Shown here one piece after another: positions 34,424 through 43,958 of a DNA stretch of 64,000 nucleotides. Origin of the DNA: Paramesorhizobium endophyticum (lineage in GTDB: Bacteria; Pseudomonadota; Alphaproteobacteria; Rhizobiales; Rhizobiaceae). Position 1 is the stretch's first letter, and every line of letters begins with the position of its first letter. The notes under the pieces are model-generated. The model was not told where the DNA came from. It worked only from the letters and a program-made list of their open reading frames with translations, and made no database searches. Made by a program: the position numbers and the translations under genes. The stretch is taken from the NCBI RefSeq assembly GCF_014640615.1, contig NZ_BMHH01000007.1:124001-188000 (forward strand), written 5' to 3'.

Positions 34424-36529
34424 TTACTTCCGCCCCTGGATCAAATCCTTCTCGATATCCATCTTGCCATGTAGCCGGGTCTTGTAGACTTCGTAATTCT
34501 CCATCACCCGCTGCACGTAATTGCGCGTTTCGGTGTAGGGGATGCGCTCGATCCAGTCGACCACCTCGTCGACCGGCTTGCCGCGCGGATCGCCATATTT
34601 CGCAACCCATTCCTGGGCGCGGCGCGGGCCTGCATTATAGCCTGCGAAGGTGAGGATATAGGAACCATCGAAACGGTTGATCTGCTCGCCCAGGAAATGC
34701 GCGCCGAGCGTCGCGTTATAGGCGGCGTCGGTGGTAAGGCGCGGCTTGGAATAGGCCATTCCCGCGCGCTGGGCGACCTCCTTGGCGGTCGCGGGCAGCA
34801 ATTGCAGCAGGCCGCGTGCTCCTGCGCCTGACACGGCGGAAACGTTGAATTCGCTTTCCTGCCGGGCGATGGCGTAAGCGAGAGCCTTGCCCGATCCGTT
34901 TATATTGGCGTTTTCCGGGATCGCGCCGATGGGATGCGACAGCGCGCCGACATCGAGCCCACGGCCCGCCGCCGCCTTGCCGACCCGGAGCGCCACATAA
35001 TGCTTGTCGTTGCGCTCGGCCATCGCCGCCAGCAGCGCCAGTTCGCCAGTGCTATCGAGCTCCTGAGAAAGGTCGCGGTAGAGCATTTCCGCCCGCGCGC
35101 CATAGCCGATCGCCTCCAGCCGGCGGATGGCCTGCACCGCCTGGCGCTGTTCGAACCGCGCGCGGTCGGCTGCGGTCGGCTTGGGATAAGGCAGTTGCAG
35201 CCGCGCCTCGCCGAGCTTCGCTGCGGCGAGCTGGCCATAGAAGGTCGTGCCGTAATGCGCGGCCTTGGCGTAATGCGCCTTGGCATCGCCGCTCGCGCCC
35301 GCTTCCGCCGCCCGACCCATCCAGTAATGGGCGCGCGAGGCTGAAATCGGCCGGGAAGAAATCTCCGCTATGCGCGCGAAATGCTTCATCGCCGTCTTGG
35401 GTTCTTTCAATGCCCGCAGCGCGTACCAGCCGGCGTGGAACTCCGCTTCGGCAGCCATGGCCGGTGTTTCGGCGGCATGGGCTGCGGCGAGACGATAGGC
35501 GATCTGCGGCTTGCCGAGGTCGAGCAACTCGCGCGAAAGAATGCGCCGTTCCACCCACCATGCGTCGGGGTCCACCAGCTTGCTCGCCTCGTGCGGCGCG
35601 CGCAGCATCAGTTCCGCTGCTTCGGTATAGCGCTCCCGGCTGCGCAGATGCTTTATCTGCGCGAAGGTATAGACGGGGTCCGCGCGCCATGCGGCATCCA
35701 CGGCGGCGAGTTTCTTCGCTGCGTCGGGCGCCTTGCGCGAGACGGCGGCGAAGGCCTCGTAGAGCAATTGCGCGTTCGCCAGCTTCGCCACGCGGCCAGC
35801 GGATTGGATGCGGTTGTCATAGAGCATCCGCACCATGCGGCGCTGATGGTCTTCCCGGGTGAGCACAGCGCCGAATTCGCGCAGGATGACTTGCTCGTCC
35901 TTGAAATCGAGCTTTTCCTCGCGCCATGTGGGCGCCAGGATCTGCCGCGCCTTGGCGCTGTCGCCCTTGGCCATATGCGCGCGGGCAAGAAGGATCATCC
36001 CGGTGGTGGTCTTGGGATGCGTCGTGCCGAAAGCCGCGATCACCGCATCCGGCGATGGATTTTCTTTCACGAGCGCATATTCGAAATTGCGGCGCAGCGC
36101 CGCCGTGCCCGGCCAGCCCGGCAACTCCCTGGCCGCGGCGGCGATATCGGCGCTCGATAGCTCGTTCGCGCCCGAAAGGCCGATCGCCCACGTCAATATG
36201 TGGCGGTCGAGCGACTGGGGCGGCATGGCGTTGCGGACCGCCAGCGCCTTTGCCGGATCCTTGCCGTAGAGCGCATCGAGCCCGAGCTTGAGATTGTCGT
36301 TGAGGATGGGCTGGTCCGGCTGGGCGATGCCGGCGGTGGTGAGGGGATCGGGCTTGATCACGGCAGGGAAAGACCGCACCGCGGTAGCCGCGAAGGGCCG
36401 GGCATAAGGGGTCGGCACGCCCTCCGGCAGCACGGGATCCGCACCAGCCGAACCTATCCCCGCCGTTATCACGGAGCCGGCGAAGAGGGCGTTACGCCAG
36501 AGATTTTTTGCCAAAACTGCTGAACGCAT
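34424..36529 (-). CDS. slt: soluble lytic murein transglycosylase
   Basis: 701 residues with a signal peptide (about 1-30), a long alpha-superhelical region of TPR-like repeats (about 60-500) and a C-terminal SLT domain. The catalytic Glu is about residue 558 in AIARQESEFN, followed by GARGLLQLLPATA and ILTFAGYNAGP. It cleaves peptidoglycan with formation of 1,6-anhydromuramic acid in the periplasm. Divergent from dapA. Confidence 0.96.
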   Translation of the reverse strand: MRSAVLAKNLWRNALFAGSVITAGIGSAGADPVLPEGVPTPYARPFAATAVRSFPAVIKPDPLTTAGIAQPDQPILNDNLKLGLDALYGKDPAKALAVRNAMPPQSLDRHILTWAIGLSGANELSSADIAAAARELPGWPGTAALRRNFEYALVKENPSPDAVIAAFGTTHPKTTTGMILLARAHMAKGDSAKARQILAPTWREEKLDFKDEQVILREFGAVLTREDHQRRMVRMLYDNRIQSAGRVAKLANAQLLYEAFAAVSRKAPDAAKKLAAVDAAWRADPVYTFAQIKHLRSRERYTEAAELMLRAPHEASKLVDPDAWWVERRILSRELLDLGKPQIAYRLAAAHAAETPAMAAEAEFHAGWYALRALKEPKTAMKHFARIAEISSRPISASRAHYWMGRAAEAGASGDAKAHYAKAAHYGTTFYGQLAAAKLGEARLQLPYPKPTAADRARFEQRQAVQAIRRLEAIGYGARAEMLYRDLSQELDSTGELALLAAMAERNDKHYVALRVGKAAAGRGLDVGALSHPIGAIPENANINGSGKALAYAIARQESEFNVSAVSGAGARGLLQLLPATAKEVAQRAGMAYSKPRLTTDAAYNATLGAHFLGEQINRFDGSYILTFAGYNAGPRRAQEWVAKYGDPRGKPVDEVVDWIERIPYTETRNYVQRVMENYEVYKTRLHGKMDIEKDLIQGRK

Positions 36530-36771
36530 GGATGACAGCGCCCCCTCTTTCCACGGTTTGATTCACGGCACGGATGGTATTCCCGCCCGGTGAAGAGATG
36601 ATTAACGAAAGGTTAGCGTATTCGCCTGATTTATCCCAGTTGACTTCGGTTGAATGCTCTTGCCCCAGCCCTGTGGCAAGACTATGGTGCAGCGCTTTAG
36701 GCCATGGCTGTTCGCTTGGCCTGAGGGCGCCCGCCACTCATTATCAAGCATGATTCTGGAGAATTTCACCG

Positions 36772-37653
36772 ATGCTGAAGGGGTCCATTACGGCACTTGT
36801 CACGCCATTCACACCAGATGGCGCCTTTGACGAGAAATCCTTCCGCGCCCTGGTGAACTGGCAGATCGAGGAAGGCACGCACGGCCTGGTGCCGGTCGGC
36901 ACCACGGGCGAGACGCCCACCCTCACCCATGCGGAGCATAAGCGCGTCGTGGAAGTCTGCGTCGAGGAAGCGAGGGGCCGCGTGCCCGTTATCGCCGGTG
37001 CCGGGTCCAACAACACGCGTGAGGCGATCGAGCTGGCCCAGCATGCCGAAAAGGCGGGCGCGAATGCCGTACTCGTCGTTACGCCCTATTACAACAAGCC
37101 GAACCAGCGCGGGCTCTATGCGCATTATTCGGAAGTGGCGAAGGCCATCTCGCTGCCGATCGTCATCTACAATATTCCCGGTCGTTCGGTCATCGACATG
37201 ACGCCCGAGACGATGGGGCAGCTTTCCCGCGACCACAAGAACATCATCGCGGTGAAGGACGCCACCGGCAAGATCGAGCGCGTTTCCGAACAGCGCATGA
37301 CCTGCGGATACGAATTCATCCAGCTTTCGGGCGAGGATGCTACAGCGCTGGGCTTCAACGCCCATGGCGGGGTCGGGTGCATCTCGGTGACGGCGAATGT
37401 CGCCCCGCGCCTCTGCTCCGAGTTCCAGGAGGCCTGCCTCGCCGGCGATTTCGCCAAGGCGCTCGGCATTCAGGACCGTTTGATGCCGCTGCACAAGGCT
37501 CTGTTCATCGAGCCAAACCCCTCCGGCATCAAATATGCCCTGAGCGTCGTCGGGCGGCTGGAAAACAGCCTGCGTTCGCCCATGGTGCCGGTCGAGGCCG
37601 CGACGGCGGAGCGCATCGATCAGGCTATGAAATATGCAGGGCTGATCAATTAA
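36772..37653 (+). CDS. dapA: 4-hydroxy-tetrahydrodipicolinate synthase
   Basis: 293 residues, committing step to diaminopimelate and lysine. The Schiff-base Lys162 lies in IIAVKDATG, Tyr133 in VIYNIPGRS and GTTGE at 43-47. A standard TIM-barrel length. It is followed by a family E repeat and smpB, 83 bp downstream, the conserved dapA-smpB order of this order of bacteria. Confidence 0.97.
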   Translation: MLKGSITALVTPFTPDGAFDEKSFRALVNWQIEEGTHGLVPVGTTGETPTLTHAEHKRVVEVCVEEARGRVPVIAGAGSNNTREAIELAQHAEKAGANAVLVVTPYYNKPNQRGLYAHYSEVAKAISLPIVIYNIPGRSVIDMTPETMGQLSRDHKNIIAVKDATGKIERVSEQRMTCGYEFIQLSGEDATALGFNAHGGVGCISVTANVAPRLCSEFQEACLAGDFAKALGIQDRLMPLHKALFIEPNPSGIKYALSVVGRLENSLRSPMVPVEAATAERIDQAMKYAGLIN

Positions 37654-37725
37654 GGGAGAGAATAGTGAGGTAGTGAGTAGTGAGATAGGAGCCAGTTTTT
37701 CTATCTCACTGTCCACTACTCACAA
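37654..37725. repeat. family E repeat, copy 3
   Basis: AATAGTGAGGTAGTGAGTAG and TGAGATAGG face CTATCTCACTGTCCACTACT and CAC. It starts at the base after the dapA stop codon and ends 11 bases before the smpB start. Confidence 0.85.
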
Positions 37726-37736
37726 TTTAAAGTGTC

Positions 37737-38213
37737 ATGAACAAGCCGAACGATGCTCCGGCGCGCAAGATAATCGCGGACAACCGCAAGGCGCGCTTCA
37801 ATTTCGAAATCCTCGATACGCTCGAGGCTGGCCTCGTGCTGCAAGGCACTGAGGTGAAATCGCTGCGCTCCAATCAGGCGAACATCGCCGAGAGCTATGC
37901 GAGCTTCGAGAATGGCGAGTTCTGGCTGATCAATTCCTATATCCCGGAATACACGCAAGGGAACCGCTTCAACCACGACCCGCGCCGCCTGCGCAAGCTG
38001 CTGGTGAACCGCCGCGAAATGGCGCGGCTGGCGAACTCGGTCGACCGCGAAGGCATGACGGTGGTGCCGCTCAAGCTCTATTTCAACGAGCGCGGTCGCG
38101 CCAAGCTCGAGCTGGCCCTTGCGCGCGGTAAGAAGCTGCACGACAAGCGCGAAACGGAAAAGCAGCGTGACTGGAATCGTGAGAAGTCCCGGTTGCTGCG
38201 CGATCGGGGATAA
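37737..38213 (+). CDS. smpB: SsrA-binding protein
   Basis: A 158-residue tmRNA partner that rescues stalled ribosomes. Typical sequence: [39 protein letters not shown], and the basic tail [20 protein letters not shown]. Followed by two tandem terminator hairpins. No tmRNA gene was recognised next to it. Confidence 0.97.
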   Translation: MNKPNDAPARKIIADNRKARFNFEILDTLEAGLVLQGTEVKSLRSNQANIAESYASFENGEFWLINSYIPEYTQGNRFNHDPRRLRKLLVNRREMARLANSVDREGMTVVPLKLYFNERGRAKLELALARGKKLHDKRETEKQRDWNREKSRLLRDRG

Positions 38214-38263
38214 ATCCGCCCCAAGCTTGAATTTTGGCGACGTTTCGCATATCTTTCCGGAGT

Positions 38264-38298
38264 GACCCTAGGAGCGCTAACTCCCAGGGTCTGTTTTA
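38264..38298 (+). terminator. terminator 1 after smpB
   Basis: GACCCTAGGAG (38264-38274), loop CGCTAA, CTCCCAGGGTC (38281-38291), then TGTTTTA. An 11-bp stem with one mismatch, about 50 bases after the smpB stop. Confidence 0.75.
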
Positions 38299-38301
38299 CC
38301 G

Positions 38302-38400
38302 CTATGCTACGAAATCAACTCGGACGGTGATTTTCCAGCCCGTCCGGGTTTTTCGTATCTGCAGTGTGATCCTGATAGGTGATATAGGATACCACATCAT
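38302..38400 (-). CDS. 32-residue basic peptide with strong ribosome site
   Basis: The minus strand reads GGAGGTGAGAA then ATGATGTGG, giving MMWYPISPIRITLQIRKTRT followed by a basic, beta-prone tail to TAG. The ribosome site is the best seen in the window. The 3' part overlaps the antisense of the second smpB terminator. No family is recognised. It may be a genuine small protein or a leader; the about 160 bp upstream of it (38401-38559) holds no other gene. Confidence 0.4.
   Translation of the reverse strand: MMWYPISPIRITLQIRKTRTGWKITVRVDFVA
38321..38352 (+). terminator. terminator 2 after smpB
   Basis: CGGACGG, an 12-base loop, CCGTCCG, then GGTTTTT. A tandem second hairpin 30 bases after the first; it may be a backup. 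Confidence 0.7.
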
Positions 38401-38559
38401 TTCTCACCTCCGTAGTTCGAGAGCGAGGCACTCGCCTGTGCGCGGTGCAGCCTATTCTTCACCGCCGTGCCGGCTGGCCTCGGCACATTCTGGCTTCCGT
38501 CTCGAACCTGTACTTTGTAGCAGAGATTTTTCCCAAGAAAAGCCGGTATAATTGGCCGT

Positions 38560-39210
38560 TCAGCGCGCGCTATCCAAATATTTTCGCACATCCTCAAATA
38601 CATCACGGAACATCGCTTCCGTCAGCACGCCGGTATTGGTGTTGTAGCGCGAGCAGTGATAGCTCGAGAAAACCTTAAGATTGGAGATCGTGCTAACCCG
38701 CCCATGACCGAAGGGGTGCTTCGCGACAGGCTGGCCCAGCGCACGGATGGTAGATTGGTGGGCGATGGTGCCGAGCGTGACGATGGCACGCAAATGGGGG
38801 AAGCGGCGGATAACGGGTGTTAAAAACTGCCGGCAATGGTTGATTTCAGTGGCGGTCGGTTTGTTCTCGGGCGGCACGCAGCGCACGGCGTTGACGATTG
38901 CCGCGTCCGTGAGCTCGAGGCTGTCATCCGGACGTGCTTCGAATGTCCCGCGCGCGAAGCCGAAATCACCCAGGGTGCGGTAGAGCAACTCGCCTGCATA
39001 ATCGCCGGTAAAGGGGCGTCCTGTCCGGTTTGCCCCACGCAGGCCCGGCGCCAGCCCGACGATCAGCAGTCGAACGCTGTCGTCTCCTCCAGCGGGCAGA
39101 AAGGGAGGCACGGGCGCATTATGCCATCCCGGCTCCTTTTCGCGCCATTCGGCGAGGAAAGCATGGAGTCGGGGGCAGATAGCGCAATCGGGTGAAGGCT
39201 CGGACGTCAT
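38560..39210 (-). CDS. uracil-DNA glycosylase, family 5 (UdgB-like)
   Basis: 216 residues from the ATG at 39210. The active-site block GLAPGLRGANRTGRPFTGDY is the family 5 signature, in which the usual catalytic Asp is absent. The N-terminal CAICPRL cysteines and later Cys residues likely hold a [4Fe-4S] cluster. It removes uracil and other deaminated bases from DNA. It lies between smpB and the NYN gene; a second upstream in-frame ATG would overlap NYN. Confidence 0.92.
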   Translation of the reverse strand: MTSEPSPDCAICPRLHAFLAEWREKEPGWHNAPVPPFLPAGGDDSVRLLIVGLAPGLRGANRTGRPFTGDYAGELLYRTLGDFGFARGTFEARPDDSLELTDAAIVNAVRCVPPENKPTATEINHCRQFLTPVIRRFPHLRAIVTLGTIAHQSTIRALGQPVAKHPFGHGRVSTISNLKVFSSYHCSRYNTNTGVLTEAMFRDVFEDVRKYLDSAR

Positions 39211-39238
39211 TTTATCGATGACAGGGTTTCCCCCTTCA

Positions 39239-39823
39239 TCAATAATCCTCGTCCTCGACTTCTTCCTGGCGGCGCACCATGCGCTCCTGGCGCTCGGCAG
39301 GATCACGCCCGATCTCGGCCTTGAGGGAAGCCAGATCGATGAAGTGGTCGGCCTGGCGGCGCAGATCGTCCGAGATCATCGGCGGCTGCGTGGAAAGCGT
39401 CGAGACGACGCTGACCTTGCGGCCCCGGCGCTGCAGCGCCTCCGCCAGCGAGCGGAAATCGCCGTCGCCGGAGAAAATGACGAAATGGTCGATCGTATCC
39501 GTCAGTTGCATGGCATCGACGGTCAGTTCGATGTCCATGTTGCCCTTCACCTTGCGGCGTCCGGTCGAATCGGTGAACTCCTTGGCCGCCTTCGTGACCA
39601 CACGATAGCCGTTGTAATCGAGCCAGTCGATCAGCGGGCGGATCGAGGAATATTCCTGATCTTCCACCAGCGCCGTATAGTAATAGGCGCGAAGCAGATA
39701 GCCACGCTTCTGGAAGGCCTTGAGCAGCTTGCGATAATCGATATCGAAGCCCAGAGTTTTGGAGGCGGCGTAGAGGTTGGCACCGTCAATAAAGAGCGCG
39801 AGCTTCTCGCGGGAGTCGAACAT
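39239..39823 (-). CDS. NYN-domain (LabA/DUF88) putative ribonuclease
   Basis: 194 residues. The PIN-like NYN fold is shown by LALFIDGANLYAASK at the start, KGNMDIELTVDAMQL in the middle and VIFSGDGDFRSLAEAL, supplying the acidic metal site. The C-terminus is very acidic (EEVEDEDY). Members are putative RNases; the target is unknown. A 329-bp gap separates it from rpoZ. Confidence 0.93.
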   Translation of the reverse strand: MFDSREKLALFIDGANLYAASKTLGFDIDYRKLLKAFQKRGYLLRAYYYTALVEDQEYSSIRPLIDWLDYNGYRVVTKAAKEFTDSTGRRKVKGNMDIELTVDAMQLTDTIDHFVIFSGDGDFRSLAEALQRRGRKVSVVSTLSTQPPMISDDLRRQADHFIDLASLKAEIGRDPAERQERMVRRQEEVEDEDY

Positions 39824-40152
39824 GCCTCAAATATCCATCTTGGCCTGCATGGAAATGGCGGGCCCGGTTTGAAAATATGGGTGGTGGCAGGCAAATGGCT
39901 CTCACCATGCCTTCCCGCCCTTGTACGCCGCTCGAACATAAAATCCAAGCAATTCTAAGTTGGGCAAATATGCAACGATAAATTGTGATATGCGTATGGT
40001 AGCATGCAATATATTCACCTACCGTAGCAATCGCTTTAAATTCTGTCCTGTTCCCGCCATCGTCAAACATCCGTTCCGCTTGTCTTTTCCCCCCACAAGC
40101 GCTATGTGGCAAGGAATCCCGTTGAACGTCCAGAAGAATGAAAGGGGCAGCA
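39824..40152. other. intergenic region before rpoZ
   Basis: A 329-bp stretch between the divergent NYN gene and rpoZ, richer in A+T in its middle part. Apart from the candidate rpoZ promoter near its right end I see no gene, repeat or RNA in it; a promoter for the NYN gene must lie in its left part. Confidence 0.6.
40080..40107 (+). promoter_or_regulatory. candidate rpoZ promoter
   Basis: A CTTGTC/TTGTCT element at 40080-40085 and CTATGT at 40102-40107 are spaced 16 bp, resembling the alphaproteobacterial housekeeping pattern. The rpoZ start is 45 bp downstream. Prediction by eye only. Confidence 0.35.
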
Positions 40153-40557
40153 ATGGCCCGCGTTACCGTAGAGGATTGCGTCGATAAGGTTGAAAACCGG
40201 TTCGAGCTGGTACTGCTGGCAAGCCATCGCGCGCGCCAGATTTCCCAGGGCGCGCATATCACCATCGACCGCGACAATGACAAGAACCCCGTCGTGGCCC
40301 TTCGTGAAATCGCCGATGAGACGCTTTCGCCGGGCGACCTGAAGGAAGACCTCATCCACTCGCTGCAGAAGCATGTGGAAGTGGACGAGCCGGAAGCCCC
40401 CGCCCAGCCGCAGCTTACCGGCAATGCCGAGGAAGTCGCCGTGGAGATCGCCGATGCGGCGGAAGAGGACATCGTCTCCTTCGACCGCATGTCGGAAGAG
40501 GAACTGCTGGCCGGTATCGAAGGTCTCGTCGCTCCGGAAAAGAACGACGACTATTGA
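40153..40557 (+). CDS. rpoZ: RNA polymerase omega subunit
   Basis: A 134-residue small RNAP subunit: [48 protein letters not shown]. The acidic C-terminal extension (about 85-134) is usual in Hyphomicrobiales. GAAAGGGGCAGCA precedes the ATG at 40153. It is followed 177 bp downstream by rsh, a conserved pairing with the stringent response. Confidence 0.97.
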   Translation: MARVTVEDCVDKVENRFELVLLASHRARQISQGAHITIDRDNDKNPVVALREIADETLSPGDLKEDLIHSLQKHVEVDEPEAPAQPQLTGNAEEVAVEIADAAEEDIVSFDRMSEEELLAGIEGLVAPEKNDDY

Positions 40558-40734
40558 TCAAGCGGTACGCGCGCCGGTCAGCGCGCGTTTACTCTTTTCC
40601 ACCATTTTCGACATGCGCCGTTGCTCTCCAGCTGCGGCGCATGTTTGTGTATGTCGATGGGTGTGCGGGCATTTTGCAGCCAGGCGGAGCTTGGCGTCGC
40701 ATAAATGCGATGTAGAGTGCAGGAGATCGAGCGA

Positions 40735-42987
40735 ATGATGCGCCAGTACGAGCTTGTCGAACGCGTCCAGCGTTACAAGCCGGACGTCAACGAGGCGCTT
40801 CTCAACAAGGCCTATGTCTATGCCATGCAGAAGCATGGCAGCCAGAAGCGGGCCACTGGCGACCCGTATTTTTCGCACCCGCTCGAAGTCGCCGCCATCC
40901 TCACCGACATGCATCTCGACGAGGCGACCATCGCCATCGCCCTCCTGCACGACACGATCGAGGACACGTCAGCCACGCGGCAGGAGATCGACCAGCTCTT
41001 TGGACCCGACATCGGCAAGCTGGTCGAGGGGCTGACCAAGCTCAAGAAGCTCGACCTCGTCTCCAAAAAGGCGGTGCAGGCGGAAAACCTGCGCAAGCTC
41101 CTGCTCGCCATCTCCGAGGACGTGCGCGTCCTGCTCGTCAAGCTCGCCGACCGGCTCCACAACATGCGCACCCTTGGCGTCATGCGCGAGGACAAGCGCC
41201 TGCGCATCGCCGAGGAGACGATGGATATCTATGCGCCGCTCGCCGGGCGCATGGGCATGCAGGATATGCGCGAGGAGCTGGAGGAACTGGCCTTCCGCTA
41301 CATCAACCCGGAAGCGTGGAAGGCGATCACCGACCGCCTCGCCGAGTTGCTGGAGAAGAACCGCGGCGTCCTCCAGAAGATCGAGCGCGATCTCTCCGAA
41401 CTGTTCAAGAAAAACGGCATCAAGGCCACCGTCAAGAGCCGCCAGAAGCAGCCATGGTCGGTCTTCCGCAAGATGGAGACCAAGGCGCTCTCCTTCGAGC
41501 AATTGTCAGACATTTTCGGCTTCCGGGTCATCGTCGATACGGTGGAGGAATGCTATCGGGCGCTGGGCATCATCCACACCAGCTGGTCGATGGTGCCGGG
41601 GCGCTTCAAGGATTATATCTCGACGCCGAAGCAGAACGACTACCGCTCCATCCATACCACTATCATCGGCCCGTCGCGTCAGCGCGTGGAATTGCAGATC
41701 CGCACCCGGGAAATGGACGAGATCGCCGAATATGGCGTCGCCGCCCATTCTATCTACAAGGATCGCGGCAGCGCGGAAAACCCGCACACCATCTCCACCG
41801 AGACCAACGCCTATGCCTGGCTGCGCCAGACCATTGAGGCGCTGGCCGAGGGCGACAACCCGGAAGAGTTCCTGGAGCACACCAAGCTCGAGCTTTTCCA
41901 GGATCAGGTCTTCTGTTTCACCCCTAAGGGCCGGCTCATCGCCCTGCCGCGCGGCGCGACGCCCATCGACTTCGCCTATGCGGTGCACACCGATGTCGGC
42001 GATAGCTGCGTGGGCGCTAAGGTCAATGGCCGTATCATGCCGCTGATGACCGAACTCCAGAATGGCGACGAGGTGGAGATCATCCGCTCCAAGGCGCAGG
42101 TGCCGCCCGCCGCGTGGGAATCGGTCGTCGTCACCGGCAAGGCCCGCGCCGCCATCCGCCGCGCAACCCGCGTGGCGGTGCGCAAGCAATATTCCGGCCT
42201 TGGCATGCGCATTCTCGAACGCGCCTTCGAGCGCGCGGGCAAGACCTTCTCCAAGGACAGCCTGAAACAGGGCCTGCCAAGGCTTGCGCGCAAGGATGTG
42301 GAGGATGTGCTGGCCGCCGTCGGGCGCGGGGAACTGCCCTCCACCGACGTGGTGAAGGCCGTCCATCCCGATTATCAGGATACCCGCGCCACACTGCACA
42401 GCCCCGCCAAGGGCGGCGAAAAGGGCTGGTTCAACATCCAGAACGCCGCCGGCATGATCTTCAAGGTGCCGGAGGGCGGCGAGGCGGGCGAAAAGGCAGC
42501 GGCAGCCGAAAGAGCGCGGCCGGAAAATGGCGGCAAGCGCGCTTTGCCGATCCGCGGCGCCAATGCCGATCTGCCGGTGCGCTTCTCGCCGGAGGGCGCG
42601 GTGCCGGGCGACCGCATCGTCGGCATTCTCCAACCGGGGGCGGGCATCACCATCTACCCCATCCAGTCGCCGGCGCTGACCGCCTATGACGACCAGCCGG
42701 AGCGCTGGATCGACGTGCGCTGGGATATAGACGAACAGATGAAGGAGCGCTTCCCCGCCCGCATCGGCGTCACCGCGATCAATTCGCCGGGCTCGCTCGC
42801 CGAGATTGCCCAGGTCACCTCCAGCAACGACGCCAATATCCACAATCTCTCGATGATCCGCACCGCGCCGGACTTCACCGAGATGATCATGGACATCGAA
42901 GTCTGGGACCTGAAGCATTTGAACCGCATCATCTCCCAATTGAAGGAAAGCGCCTGCGTCAGCGACGTGCGGCGGGTTAATGGGTAG
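40735..42987 (+). CDS. rsh: bifunctional (p)ppGpp synthetase/hydrolase Rsh
   Basis: 750 residues. The HD hydrolase domain has SHPLEVAAIL and His72-Asp73 in LLHDTIED. The synthetase domain (about 230-380) includes SIHTTIIGP. A TGS domain (about 405-465, VFCFTPKGRLIALPRGATPI) and a C-terminal ACT domain (about 675-750) follow. It is the single Rsh typical of this order, making and degrading (p)ppGpp. The ATG at 40735 has AGGAGA with good spacing. Confidence 0.97.
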   Translation: MMRQYELVERVQRYKPDVNEALLNKAYVYAMQKHGSQKRATGDPYFSHPLEVAAILTDMHLDEATIAIALLHDTIEDTSATRQEIDQLFGPDIGKLVEGLTKLKKLDLVSKKAVQAENLRKLLLAISEDVRVLLVKLADRLHNMRTLGVMREDKRLRIAEETMDIYAPLAGRMGMQDMREELEELAFRYINPEAWKAITDRLAELLEKNRGVLQKIERDLSELFKKNGIKATVKSRQKQPWSVFRKMETKALSFEQLSDIFGFRVIVDTVEECYRALGIIHTSWSMVPGRFKDYISTPKQNDYRSIHTTIIGPSRQRVELQIRTREMDEIAEYGVAAHSIYKDRGSAENPHTISTETNAYAWLRQTIEALAEGDNPEEFLEHTKLELFQDQVFCFTPKGRLIALPRGATPIDFAYAVHTDVGDSCVGAKVNGRIMPLMTELQNGDEVEIIRSKAQVPPAAWESVVVTGKARAAIRRATRVAVRKQYSGLGMRILERAFERAGKTFSKDSLKQGLPRLARKDVEDVLAAVGRGELPSTDVVKAVHPDYQDTRATLHSPAKGGEKGWFNIQNAAGMIFKVPEGGEAGEKAAAAERARPENGGKRALPIRGANADLPVRFSPEGAVPGDRIVGILQPGAGITIYPIQSPALTAYDDQPERWIDVRWDIDEQMKERFPARIGVTAINSPGSLAEIAQVTSSNDANIHNLSMIRTAPDFTEMIMDIEVWDLKHLNRIISQLKESACVSDVRRVNG

Positions 42988-43020
42988 AGGCGGTTTCTGC
43001 TTTGATGGAAGCGCAGGACA

Positions 43021-43176
43021 CCCCCCTCTGGCCTGCCGGGCATCTCCCTCTCAGGGGGGAGATTGGCTGACGCGATGCTCCGCGCCCATTCTACGACGTT
43101 TGCGATTGGTGCCGCACGACGATGAAGGTGCAATCTCCCCCCTTGAGGGGGAGATGCCCGGCAGGGCAGAGGGGGG
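43021..43176. repeat. family A palindromic element, copy 5
   Basis: 156 bp between rsh and pyrE with the standard ends; the left arm has CTGGCCTGCC for CTGCCCTGCC. It occupies most of the 237-bp gap and ends 48 bp before the pyrE start. Confidence 0.95.
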
Positions 43177-43224
43177 TACTGTCCCGCCAGCGTCTCAATT
43201 TCAAAACCATAGGAACGAACACCC

Positions 43225-43803
43225 ATGAACACCGAAGATGTGCTTGCCGTCTTCCGCGAGGCGGGAGCGATACTGGAAGGCCATTTCATCCTGACGTCGG
43301 GCTTGCGCAGCCCCGTCTTCCTCCAGAAGGCGCGCGTCTTCATGCATGCGGACAAGACGGAGAAGCTCTGCAAGGCGCTGGCCGAGAAGATCAAGGGCGC
43401 CGGGCTGGGCCGGATCGATTATGTCGTGGGACCGGCCATCGGCGGGCTCATCCCGTCCTATGAAACCTCACGGCATCTGGGCGTCCCCTCGATCTGGGTT
43501 GAGCGCGAGAACGGCGTGTTCCGGCTGCGCCGCTTCGATATCCCCGAGGGCGCGCGCGTGGTGATCGTCGAGGACATCGTCACCACCGGCCTCTCGATCC
43601 GCGAGACCATCGACTGTCTGAAGGGCCTGAAAGCCGAAGTCCTCGCCGCCGCCTGCATCGTCGACCGCTCGGCGGGGAAAGCGGATGTCGGCACGCGGCT
43701 GATCGCGCTCGCGGAATATGAAGTGCCTGCCTATGCGCCCGACGATCTGCCGCCGGAACTGGCGGCGATACCGGCGGTGAAGCCGGGGAGCCGGAATATT
43801 TGA
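43225..43803 (+). CDS. pyrE: orotate phosphoribosyltransferase
   Basis: 192 residues, converting orotate and PRPP to OMP. The PRPP motif is [34 protein letters not shown] and [12 protein letters not shown] are also conserved. The position after rsh is common in this order. Confidence 0.96.
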   Translation: MNTEDVLAVFREAGAILEGHFILTSGLRSPVFLQKARVFMHADKTEKLCKALAEKIKGAGLGRIDYVVGPAIGGLIPSYETSRHLGVPSIWVERENGVFRLRRFDIPEGARVVIVEDIVTTGLSIRETIDCLKGLKAEVLAAACIVDRSAGKADVGTRLIALAEYEVPAYAPDDLPPELAAIPAVKPGSRNI

Positions 43804-43903
43804 TCCGGGGCAGCACCTTTCGCCCCCGCCTCTGTGGATTCTCGGGTTGAATAATTCTTAGCCTATCCTGCCGAACCGCCACCGAAAACCGCTTCATAAA
43901 TAT

Positions 43904-43929
43904 ACGTCTCCCCTTCGAAGGGGAGACGT
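43904..43929. terminator. perfect palindrome between convergent genes
   Basis: ACGTCTCCCCTTC followed by GAAGGGGAGACGT, a 26-base perfect palindrome with a TTCGAA centre, between pyrE (plus) and the HhH protein gene (minus). A bidirectional terminator is likely though T runs are weak. Confidence 0.6.
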
Positions 43930-43958
43930 TGACGAATGGGGATTGGAGCGCTCGTCCC

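Noticed and set aside
38214-38559. Possible tmRNA gene (ssrA) downstream of smpB
   Set aside because: No tag-like reading frame ending in AAA/LAA, and no tRNA-Ala-like acceptor end was found. Two terminators and a small antisense frame explain the region better.
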